Source of the DNA: JAKITW01 sp041598875
GTDB taxonomy: Bacteria; Desulfobacterota; Desulfobulbia; Desulfobulbales; BM004
DNA: 7,480 nucleotides
Assembly: GCA_041598875.1 (NCBI GenBank)
Contig: JBFHXP010000127.1
Location: 1 to 7,480, forward strand
Reading direction: 5' to 3'
A program made the position numbers and the translations under genes. Positions 1-4,800 of this stretch are shown here, piece by piece. A model generated the notes under the pieces. The model saw only the letters and a program-made list of their open reading frames with translations, was not told where the DNA came from and did no database searches. Numbering within the stretch: position 1 is the first letter of the stretch; each line of letters starts with the position of its first letter.

Positions 1-2063
1 CGCGTCGCGGCAAGCTCCTGCTGGAGTTTCTGGTGAGATTTGCCGGCGGCATCACCCTGCGCCTTGGCAGCTTCCAGTTCACCTGCCAGGACCTTTTTTG
101 CCGAATCGCTCTTTTCAAATCTGGCAACCAGCTGGCTGTGCTCCAGAGTCAGGGCCTGATTTTTCAGGTTCATTTCCTTTATCTGTTCCGCCAGTTTTTT
201 CCGTTCTTCGGAAAAACCCTGATTTCCTTCGTGCAGTCTTTTTTCCAGATCCGCTATTTTTTTCTGGAGACCGGCCTCCGTGCCCTTCTTCTCCTGGAGT
301 GAACTTTCAAGCGAAGCCACCAGGTTGCGGAGTCCTTCACGCTCAAGTTCCATATTTCTGAGGGTGATTTTTCCGCTGGAAATGACCTTCTCCTGGTCAC
401 GCGCCATCTCTTCAACCTGGATGAGGGCGCTGTTTGTCTGATTGAGCTTTGCCTCGGAAACCTGAAGAAGATCCTGGAGCCGGGCCGCCCGCAGTTCGGC
501 CTCCTGGAGGGCCGTGCGCGGGTCGTCCGGCGCTTTCTCCCGCTTGTCCGCCGCAGGTTTCTCCTCGGTGGTCAGCCGGGCAACACTGCTGGTCTCGGAG
601 GAGATGATCCGGATGTAGTCGGCCAGGACCCACCCCTCATTCCCATTGCTCCTGACCTGGAACCAGGGCCCGTTCTGGTTCACTATTCGCAGTATCTCAC
701 CAGTCTCAAGGGTGGTCACCGCTGGAGTATTCTTATCCGGTTTCTGGCGGAGATTGAGGCGGGTGATGGTTTCGGCAAGAAGCGATGTTTTCTGCCGCCC
801 CGTTTCTGGCGCGTCTGCCCTGGCAATGGCGCCGGTACTATCCGCTAAGGCGGTTCTGAGCAGGGGCCTGCTCTCCGGGTGAAGTGACTTGAGAATTCCG
901 TTGTGAAAGGTGTCAAAGAGTTGTTTTTCCCATTCAAGCCCTTTTGAGGTCAGGGTGGAGGTTACGACAATGACGCACTCTTCCGGCCGGGACACATAGA
1001 TATACTGGCCGCCGAAGCCGACCGCGGTAAAGGCGTCTCTTCCCCCGGGGTGCGTGTACCAGAGAAACCCATAGTCACCGTATACCTCATGATCGGAAGG
1101 CTGGCCCGGCCTGGTGGACTCATCAATCCACCATTTCGGGATCATCTGCTCTCCTCCGAACGTGCCGTTGTCAAGATAGAGCTGGCCGATTCGAGCCATG
1201 TCGCGGGGGAAGAGGGAGAGGTTGTTGCCACCCTGGTTGATTCCCTGTGGATCTGTTGCCCAGTCCCAGGTCGTGATCCCGAGCGGGGAAAAGAGATGTT
1301 CGATTGCAAAGTCGAGAGCGCTTTTGCCTGCGGCTCTGGCCAGAATGGCGGAAAGGATATGGGTGTTGCCGGTGCTGTACTGAAAAATGGTGCCTGGAGT
1401 CGAGGTCAAAGGCTGTTTCATGGCGTTTTTGACCCAGTTCCCCTCGGCAATCCATGAGTTGTACTGCTGATAGCTCGTTGACTGGAGCCCTGAAGTCATG
1501 GTCAGCAGATGGCGTACAGTGATCTTTTTCTTTTCAGGGGTATCGCCTTTCTCAAGGGGGATGAAATCAGTTATCGGTTGATCGAGGCCCAGAAGTTTTT
1601 TGTCGATGGCCATCCCTATCAGGGCGGAGAGTATGCTCTTGGAGGCGGATTTGAGGTTGTGGGGCTTGGTGCGGCTTGCCTCCCGGAAATACCGTTCAAC
1701 CACCAGGATTCCATTCCGGACAACAATAACGCTGTAGATCCCGTCCATCCGGCCGATCTCTTCCACGGACATCTCCAGGGAAAGCGAATCAAAACCAAGA
1801 AGCGATGGTGAGGCGGAGAGCCAGGATCCATTCAGGCCATTATGGGTGCTTTCGGACAATGGTCGAGGGGGCGCGGGGGCGGGTGCCTGGCCCTTTTTGG
1901 GGGGCTGTATCTGTACTCTGGATCCGCTTTTGTCCTGGGCACCGTTCTGCGGGGCCGATGGCAGGGTCGCGCTGCTGTTTCCACTGCCCGAGAAAAGAGC
2001 CAGGGCAAGAAACAGGGCTGGCAGGAAGATATGTCTTTTTCTGCGGGAAAGGAGTGTGACCAT
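1..2063 (-). CDS. Secreted serine hydrolase (beta-lactamase fold) with SH3 domain and long coiled coil, C-terminus cut by window edge
   Basis: Reading the minus strand from the ATG at 2063 gives 687 codons without a stop to the left edge, so the protein is longer than seen. Residues 1-26 form a Sec signal (basic MVTLLSRRKRH, then a Leu/Ala/Phe core); no lipobox Cys follows. Residues 27-70 are a Pro/Ala-rich linker. Residues about 85-385 are a PF00144-type beta-lactamase/esterase domain: SASK (SxxK) puts the nucleophile at Ser139 and its Lys at 142, YSTGN carries Tyr229, and GFGGQ at 349-353 sits at the third (KTG-like) motif. These motifs resemble 6-aminohexanoate-dimer hydrolases and esterases more than true beta-lactamases. 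Residues 433-487 are a bacterial SH3 domain (LNLRQKP, GPWFQV, GWVLADYI). From about 517 onward the sequence is a charged heptad-rich coiled coil. It probably acts in the periplasm, perhaps on peptidoglycan peptides or small amides and esters; the substrate is unknown. The start is the only ATG after the in-frame stop at 2106-2108, but no good Shine-Dalgarno precedes it. Confidence 0.9.
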   Translation of the reverse strand, partial: MVTLLSRRKRHIFLPALFLALALFSGSGNSSATLPSAPQNGAQDKSGSRVQIQPPKKGQAPAPAPPRPLSESTHNGLNGSWLSASPSLLGFDSLSLEMSVEEIGRMDGIYSVIVVRNGILVVERYFREASRTKPHNLKSASKSILSALIGMAIDKKLLGLDQPITDFIPLEKGDTPEKKKITVRHLLTMTSGLQSTSYQQYNSWIAEGNWVKNAMKQPLTSTPGTIFQYSTGNTHILSAILARAAGKSALDFAIEHLFSPLGITTWDWATDPQGINQGGNNLSLFPRDMARIGQLYLDNGTFGGEQMIPKWWIDESTRPGQPSDHEVYGDYGFLWYTHPGGRDAFTAVGFGGQYIYVSRPEECVIVVTSTLTSKGLEWEKQLFDTFHNGILKSLHPESRPLLRTALADSTGAIARADAPETGRQKTSLLAETITRLNLRQKPDKNTPAVTTLETGEILRIVNQNGPWFQVRSNGNEGWVLADYIRIISSETSSVARLTTEEKPAADKREKAPDDPRTALQEAELRAARLQDLLQVSEAKLNQTNSALIQVEEMARDQEKVISSGKITLRNMELEREGLRNLVASLESSLQEKKGTEAGLQKKIADLEKRLHEGNQGFSEERKKLAEQIKEMNLKNQALTLEHSQLVARFEKSDSAKKVLAGELEAAKAQGDAAGKSHQKLQQELAAT

Positions 2064-2156
2064 TTTTATATTGTGGATGCGCAGGCGCCTTCCGTTATGG
2101 GGTGATTACCCGTGTATGAAAAAAGAGCAAAAAAGAAATGGGCAACGATATGAGAC

Positions 2157-2185
2157 TTTCTAGCAGAGCTGCGACTTTTGTTCAA
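2157..2185 (-). promoter_or_regulatory. Possible sigma-70 promoter for the serine hydrolase
   Basis: On the minus strand TTGAAC (2185-2180) and TAGAAA (2162-2157) are separated by exactly 17 bases. Each matches four of six consensus positions. It would start transcription near 2150 and give a leader of about 87 nt before the ATG at 2063. This is a sequence-only guess; no better pair was seen upstream of the gene. Confidence 0.3.
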
Positions 2186-2198
2186 TGAGTCTGGGTGG

Positions 2199-2219
2199 TT
2201 TTTAAACTATTTTTAAAAA
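2199..2219. promoter_or_regulatory. AT-only perfect dyad
   Basis: TTTTTAAA (2199-2206) and TTTAAAAA (2212-2219) are exact reverse complements around a 5-base spacer, in an AT-rich tract lying between the divergent hydrolase and 72-residue protein genes. It could be an UP-element-like or easily melted promoter segment, or a protein site. Low-complexity AT sequence forms such dyads by chance, so confidence in function is low. Confidence 0.25.
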
Positions 2220-2229
2220 AAATAACACC

Positions 2230-2248
2230 TGGGACACCATTTGTCCCA
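2230..2248. promoter_or_regulatory. Perfect 7-bp dyad, operator-like
   Basis: TGGGACAccattTGTCCCA is a perfect inverted repeat with a 5-base centre. The mixed composition and short centre fit a binding site for a dimeric regulator better than a terminator, since no T-run follows on either strand. It lies 107 bases before the start codon of the 72-residue protein and also upstream of the divergent hydrolase. The regulator is unknown. Confidence 0.35.
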
Positions 2249-2297
2249 CCGGGGCGGGTATTCTCCAGGAAAAGGTCGCAGGCCCCTAATGAGTTTT

Positions 2298-2332
2298 CAT
2301 CCGGAAAAAACAGACTTTCCGGACGGACACTA
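2298..2332 (+). repeat. 35-bp intergenic repeat, copy 1
   Basis: These 35 bases occur again, exactly and in inverted orientation, at 4714-4748. Each copy holds its own hairpin: TCCGGAAA (2300-2307) pairs with TTTCCGGA (2316-2323), 8 bp around an 8-base loop, followed by the arm CGGACACTA. This copy ends eight bases before the ribosome binding site of the 72-residue protein gene, so it probably lies in that gene's leader. It may be a REP/MITE-like dispersed unit or a remnant terminal repeat of an insertion sequence; the sequence alone does not decide. Confidence 0.8.
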
Positions 2333-2354
2333 ATGAAAATAAGGAGGAGAAGCC

Positions 2355-2573
2355 ATGGTTTCCACTGTTGTTGTTTATCTCGCTGAAAATGAGTTTGAGT
2401 ATATGGATGGTTCTGTTCGCTGCGGCCATCTGGTGGTTGAGGATGAAAATGGCAGGGAGACCCTGCGCCAGGATCTGCTTGACGACGCGGGTTACCGCTC
2501 GGTCCGGGAACTTGTTGACGATGTGGTCGGCATCCTCAGGGTTCATCGGGAGGCGGTTCTCGTGGCCGCATAA
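2355..2573 (+). CDS. Small acidic protein of unknown function (72 residues)
   Basis: I do not recognise this family. The case for a real gene is the strong Shine-Dalgarno AAGGAGGAG at 2341-2349, five bases before the ATG, plus a long upstream control region with dyads and a shared terminator hairpin right after the stop. The protein is soluble-looking, with no signal peptide and no membrane segment. It starts with a hydrophobic strand (STVVVYLA), has a central acidic and charged part rich in Asp and Glu (residues 31-45), and ends in a probable amphipathic helix and a Val-rich strand (VRELVDDVVGIL, AVLVAA). One Cys, at residue 23, gives no metal-site pattern. The gene stands alone: its neighbours are on the other strand. 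A small regulator or binding partner is possible, but nothing supports a specific role. Confidence 0.7.
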   Translation: MVSTVVVYLAENEFEYMDGSVRCGHLVVEDENGRETLRQDLLDDAGYRSVRELVDDVVGILRVHREAVLVAA

Positions 2574-2610
2574 AAAAACCGGCTGCCGGCGGGAAGGCCG
2601 GTGCCGGTTT
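2572..2610 (-). terminator. Rho-independent terminator of the FKBP gene, possibly bidirectional
   Basis: A GC-rich hairpin spans 2576-2610: AAACCGGC pairs with GCCGGTTT, and after a small bulge CCGGC pairs with GCCGG around a 6-base loop. Read on the minus strand, the stem runs into seven T residues (2578-2572), a classic terminator 24 bases after the FKBP stop. Read on the plus strand only three T residues follow, so it would stop the 72-residue gene less well, although its A-tract begins within that gene's TAA stop codon. Confidence 0.8.
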
Positions 2611-2633
2611 CAGGGCGGAAGTTTCAGGCAATC

Positions 2634-3062
2634 TCAGGCAATTTCCACCAGTTGGATGGAAAATGTGAGATCCTTGCCGGCAAGCGGCGGGTTGGCGTCC
2701 AGAATGATATGTTCTTCGGTTACCTCGACAACCTGGACCAAAACCAGTTCGCCGTTGGGACCGCCCATCTGCAGTTTCTGGCCAGCTTCCGGGTTGAGAT
2801 CCGGCGGCACCTGGGAGCGGGGCGCCGTGATGACCATCTCCGGATTGTGGGGACCATAGGCCTTGTCCGCCGGGATGTTAACTGTCTTATTCTCTCCCGG
2901 GCTCATGCCCTGGAGCGCCGCGTCAAAACCAACGATAACCTGGCCACTGCCCAGTTTTACCGTAAGTGGCTCCCGTCCCTCCGAAGAGTCGAAGACCGTT
3001 CCGTCATCAAGGGTTCCAGTGTAATGTACTTTGACCGTGTCACCTCTTTTTGCCTGTGTCAT
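2634..3062 (-). CDS. FKBP-type peptidyl-prolyl cis-trans isomerase, SlyD-like
   Basis: The 142-residue protein catalyses cis-trans isomerisation of Xaa-Pro bonds and probably acts as a cytoplasmic folding chaperone, as there is no signal peptide. The FKBP half shows VHYTGTLDDGTVFDSS (12-27), then VIVGFDAALQGMSPGE (42-57) and AYG at 68-70. An insert-in-flap chaperone domain follows at about 72-118, and the fold closes with DANPPLAGKDLTF (122-134), which is the SlyD signature. Most relatives have NHPLAG there; this one has NPPLAG. The His- and Cys-rich metal-binding tail of Escherichia coli SlyD is absent, so the length is that of the short, tail-less forms common outside the enterics. A ribosome binding site (AGGAAAG) lies about seven bases before the ATG. 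The gene ends in a clear terminator, so it is a single unit. Confidence 0.93.
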   Translation of the reverse strand: MTQAKRGDTVKVHYTGTLDDGTVFDSSEGREPLTVKLGSGQVIVGFDAALQGMSPGENKTVNIPADKAYGPHNPEMVITAPRSQVPPDLNPEAGQKLQMGGPNGELVLVQVVEVTEEHIILDANPPLAGKDLTFSIQLVEIA

Positions 3063-3207
3063 AACTCTTTCCTGCTGTTAATTTTTTTTATGGAACAGGA
3101 GCCTGCGCGAGAAGTACGCCTATACTTTTCATCCACGTTCCTGGCCTTTTGACCGTAGCGGCAATTCATACCATACCCCCGGCTGATTTGGTACCGTGAA
3201 TAAAAAA

Positions 3208-3237
3208 CTTTTCCCACCCAGGGGAATGGGGTAAAAG
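3208..3237 (+). promoter_or_regulatory. Imperfect leader hairpin overlapping a ribosome binding site
   Basis: CTTTTCCCA (3208-3216) can pair with TGGG (3227-3230) and AAAAG (3233-3237), leaving a 2-base bulge and a 10-base loop. The 3' arm contains the start of the Shine-Dalgarno (AAAAGGA, 3233-3239) of the zinc-ribbon protein gene. If it forms in the mRNA it would partly hide that site. The stem is short and A-U rich at its base, so a real role is uncertain. Confidence 0.25.
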
Positions 3238-3243
3238 GAATGC

Positions 3244-3495
3244 ATGAGTCTGCGTGCTATGGCAATTGCGGTGGGAGTTTTCTCGGTGCTGGTGGGGTGG
3301 CTGTCCTATGATCCGGAGGTGGCTACCGCGCCCGTGCCGATCATCTCCGGGGTGCTGGTCATCGCCCTGGCCATTTTCGGCCTGATTCCCGAGTTTGTCC
3401 ACTGCCCGAAATGCGGCAAAAAGAGTCTGGGGAAAAAACCGTCATGCACCCATTGCGGCGCATCTTATGGCACAGATGGTGGGCCGGTGGAGTGA
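3244..3495 (+). CDS. Small two-helix membrane protein with C-terminal zinc ribbon (83 residues)
   Basis: Residues 5-20 and 31-49 are hydrophobic and long enough to cross the membrane as a helical hairpin, joined by a short loop (YDPEVATAP). The tail carries CPKC at 54-57 and CTHC at 68-71, two CxxC knuckles 10 residues apart, with CG turns: a rubredoxin-like zinc ribbon. With an even number of helices and Lys-rich tail, the ribbon probably faces the cytoplasm together with the N-terminus. Such proteins are usually annotated as zinc-ribbon membrane proteins of unknown function; a binding or sensing role is only a guess. The ATG follows AAAAGGA with a short four-base gap. A weak promoter-like pair (TTGACC at 3149-3154, CATACC at 3172-3177, 17 bases apart) lies upstream. 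It is divergent from the FKBP gene and convergent with the next small gene. Confidence 0.75.
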   Translation: MSLRAMAIAVGVFSVLVGWLSYDPEVATAPVPIISGVLVIALAIFGLIPEFVHCPKCGKKSLGKKPSCTHCGASYGTDGGPVE

Positions 3496-3558
3496 TTGGG
3501 CTCCTCAACCTTGATAACCCCGTAAAAATTCGGAGTCATCGCCAGGATTGCGACGCCA

Positions 3559-3747
3559 TCAGCGCTCCGGCCTGATTTTCTCGCCATCAAGGATATGCCG
3601 GATCTGCTGCCATTCCGCCCTGGCAGTCCGCAGCTTCTCGCGGATCGCGTCATGGTCGCCGGGATGGGCGGCTGCAAGTTCTTTTTCCAGCAGGTCCACT
3701 TTCTGCTGCGCCCGGTAGAGTTCCCGGGCGATCATTCTGATGGGCAT
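3559..3747 (-). CDS. Small helical-hairpin protein of unknown function (62 residues)
   Basis: The protein is highly charged and predicted to be two helices, residues 3-26 and 32-55, joined by a turn at HPGDH (28-32). Hydrophobic residues recur at coiled-coil spacing (L10, V17, L20, L24; then I35, L39, W46, I49, L53), suggesting an antiparallel helical hairpin that may dimerise. No signal, membrane segment or catalytic pattern is seen. I recall short proteins of this style as conserved hypotheticals in deltaproteobacteria but cannot name a family. The start is supported by AGGAAA, six bases before the ATG. It lies on the same strand as, and downstream of, the outer-membrane protein gene, but that gene's terminator ends just before this gene's ribosome binding site, so expression may depend on read-through or on a promoter inside the hairpin region. 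Confidence 0.65.
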   Translation of the reverse strand: MPIRMIARELYRAQQKVDLLEKELAAAHPGDHDAIREKLRTARAEWQQIRHILDGEKIRPER

Positions 3748-3756
3748 GGCGTTTTC

Positions 3757-3807
3757 CTGAAAAAATATGGCCGATCCCGGATCGGTTCTGCTTCACCGGG
3801 ATCGGCC
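3757..3807 (-). terminator. Strong Rho-independent terminator of the outer-membrane protein gene
   Basis: GGCCGATCCCGG (3769-3780) and CCGGGATCGGCC (3796-3807) form a perfect 12-bp stem with a 15-base loop. On the minus strand it is followed by ATATTTTTTC. It sits 17 bases after the stop of the barrel protein gene at 3825. The left arm plus loop also contains the smaller dyad CCGATCCCGGATCGG, giving an alternative fold. The U-tract ends right at the ribosome binding site of the next minus-strand gene. Confidence 0.9.
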
Positions 3808-3824
3808 GAGTGATGCGCTCACGA

Positions 3825-4454
3825 CTAGAAGGAGACCTTGAGGCCGAGCAGGAAATTATGGCTGCCGAATTCGGAGGTGGTTGAACCAAACTCGGGATCT
3901 GTGGTGGCGAAATAGCGGTACCTGAGATCAAGGTCCACACTTTCACTGACGCCATACCCCACGCCGACTCCAAGCTGATAGGCAAAGACCAGGTCATCGT
4001 CGCTGGTGTTTGCCACTCCGGAGCCGACCACATTGAGATTGTCGACATCAATGCTGGCAACACCCATGCCGGCGGTAAGATATGGGGTCAGGGGGGTGTT
4101 GTTTTTGAAGTCGACATAGCCGTTGACCAGAAAGGACAGGGAGGATGCCTCGCCGGACAGATCGACGCTGACCCCGCGATACTTCGCCTTGTCCAGGTCA
4201 TGCTTCTGGAGCGCGACTTCGCCCTCCAGCCGGAGACCGCCGAAGTCATAGCCCACAGCGCCGTCCACCGCAAATCCGGCGTCATACTCCATATCGATTA
4301 CCAGGCCGGGAACTGTCGAATCGGTCAGGTCTGAATCGCTGGCAAGTGCGGTCCCGCCATGGGCGCTGATGTACATTCCTTCCCTGGCGGAAACCATTGC
4401 CGGGTTGGCGGCCAACAGGGCGCAACCGGTAATACAGAGTACTATCTTCTTCAT
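3825..4454 (-). CDS. Outer-membrane beta-barrel protein (OmpX/Opa-like, 8-stranded type)
   Basis: The 209-residue product starts with a Sec signal (MKKIVL...) cut after MVSA at residue 23. The mature part of about 186 residues alternates polar and hydrophobic residues in strand-sized blocks, for example GMYISAHGG, GFAVDGAVGYDFGG, LRLEGEVAL, SLSFLVNGYVDF, PYLTAGMGVASIDV, FAYQLGVGVGYGV and VDLDLRYRYFAT. It ends with HNFLLGLKVSF, whose terminal Phe is the usual signal for the BAM complex. This matches the small-barrel family PF13505 (opacity-protein-like); it likely has eight strands and acts as an adhesion or structural surface protein rather than a general pore. The start at 4454 is preferred because GGAGG lies five bases before the ATG and a signal peptide follows; the reading frame is open up to 4607, but that extension has no such support. 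It has its own promoter and terminator. Confidence 0.88.
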   Translation of the reverse strand: MKKIVLCITGCALLAANPAMVSAREGMYISAHGGTALASDSDLTDSTVPGLVIDMEYDAGFAVDGAVGYDFGGLRLEGEVALQKHDLDKAKYRGVSVDLSGEASSLSFLVNGYVDFKNNTPLTPYLTAGMGVASIDVDNLNVVGSGVANTSDDDLVFAYQLGVGVGYGVSESVDLDLRYRYFATTDPEFGSTTSEFGSHNFLLGLKVSF

Positions 4455-4495
4455 GTTCTCCTCCCTGAATGAAATAGTTGTGGTAAATGGGTGGG

Positions 4496-4508
4496 CCGGG
4501 CAGCCCGG
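4496..4508. promoter_or_regulatory. Small GC hairpin in the barrel-protein leader
   Basis: CCGGG and CCCGG form a 5-bp stem around CAG. With transcription starting near 4529 this lies in the middle of the roughly 75-nt leader of the outer-membrane protein mRNA. It could stabilise the transcript; no switch-like structure is evident. Confidence 0.25.
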
Positions 4509-4535
4509 AAAATATCTTGTTCCGAATGGTATGAA

Positions 4536-4564
4536 ACTATATAACGGGAAGGAGGAATTGTCAC
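4536..4564 (-). promoter_or_regulatory. Sigma-70 promoter of the outer-membrane protein gene
   Basis: On the minus strand GTGACA (4564-4559) and TATAGT (4541-4536) are 17 bases apart. Each differs from consensus (TTGACA, TATAAT) at one position. This is the best promoter in the window. Transcription would start near 4529, giving a leader of about 75 nt to the ATG at 4454. Confidence 0.7.
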
Positions 4565-4581
4565 CTGAAATGAATGGCGGT

Positions 4582-4611
4582 TCATGAAAAGAAGCGGCAT
4601 TGGTCATGAAA
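4582..4611. repeat. Two TCATGAAA direct repeats upstream of the barrel-protein promoter
   Basis: TCATGAAA occurs at 4582-4589 and 4604-4611, 22 bases apart, which is about two helical turns. Relative to the inferred start near 4529 the centres are near -57 and -79. This is where activator or UP-type sites often lie. The repeats are short and may be chance. Confidence 0.3.
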
Positions 4612-4662
4612 TCGGGCCACTGTCAGTTCTCCTTCCGTGAAAAAGATGATAGAATCATTTTT

Positions 4663-4748
4663 ATCCGGAACAGGGGATTTTCCGGGTGAACAGTAGAATA
4701 TGCTTTTTTTAAATAGTGTCCGTCCGGAAAGTCTGTTTTTTCCGGATG
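4663..4748. repeat. 86-bp imperfect palindromic block containing a degenerate partner of the 35-bp repeat
   Basis: The outer ends ATCCGGAA (4663-4670) and TTCCGGAT (4740-4747) are exact reverse complements. The left part (4663-4695) reads like a diverged copy of the 35-bp repeat in the same orientation as copy 1: ATCCGGAA, a central part, TTTCCGG, then an end matching 6 of 10 positions. With the exact copy on the right it forms a head-to-head pair around an 18-base AT-rich centre. The left half also has its own CCGGAA/TTCCGG hairpin (4665-4670 with 4680-4685). Confidence 0.45.
4714..4748 (-). repeat. 35-bp intergenic repeat, copy 2 (inverted relative to copy 1)
   Basis: Exact reverse complement of 2298-2332. 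It begins TAGTGTCCGTCCGGAAA and holds the 8-bp hairpin TCCGGAAA (4723-4730) with TTTCCGGA (4739-4746). It ends 52 bases before the helicase start codon. Identity stops at both edges of the 35 bases, so these are the limits of the repeat in this window. Confidence 0.8.
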
Positions 4749-4800
4749 GCAACACCTATCCGTTTTCAAACCGGAAACAGACAATTTTTAAAGAGAAACA

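Larger units (their letters stand above)
4455..4800. other. Divergent intergenic region between barrel protein and helicase
   Basis: This 346-base stretch holds no supported gene. From the left it contains the leader and promoter of the minus-strand barrel protein, the TCATGAAA pair, a palindromic repeat block (4663-4748) and the helicase leader. A weak A/T-rich hairpin lies at 4640-4661 (GATGAT, ATCAT). TAGAAT occurs at 4694-4699 as a possible -10 for the helicase, but I see no matching -35. Confidence 0.6.

Noticed and set aside
1050..1457. 135-residue plus-strand frame and other plus-strand frames in 33-2163
   Set aside because: All lie opposite the continuous hydrolase frame, which carries clear catalytic and SH3 motifs.
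4421..4454. Lipobox-like ITGC at residues 8-11 of the outer-membrane protein
   Set aside because: Only four residues separate the Lys pair from the motif, too short a hydrophobic core, and the rest is a beta barrel with a normal signal cut after MVSA at residue 23.
4547..4587. Nine-codon plus-strand ORF with a TTG start behind GGGAAGGAGG, like a leader peptide
   Set aside because: The Shine-Dalgarno-like bases form the spacer of the opposite-strand barrel-protein promoter, and no regulated plus-strand gene follows closely.
4455..4607. N-terminal extension of the outer-membrane protein to an ATG at 4607
   Set aside because: The extension would place 51 residues before a perfect signal peptide, covers the promoter, and lacks the strong GGAGG found before the ATG at 4454.
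2298..4748. Composite transposon bounded by the 35-bp inverted repeats
   Set aside because: The five genes between them include no transposase, integrase or cargo type, and nothing like target duplications flanks the copies.
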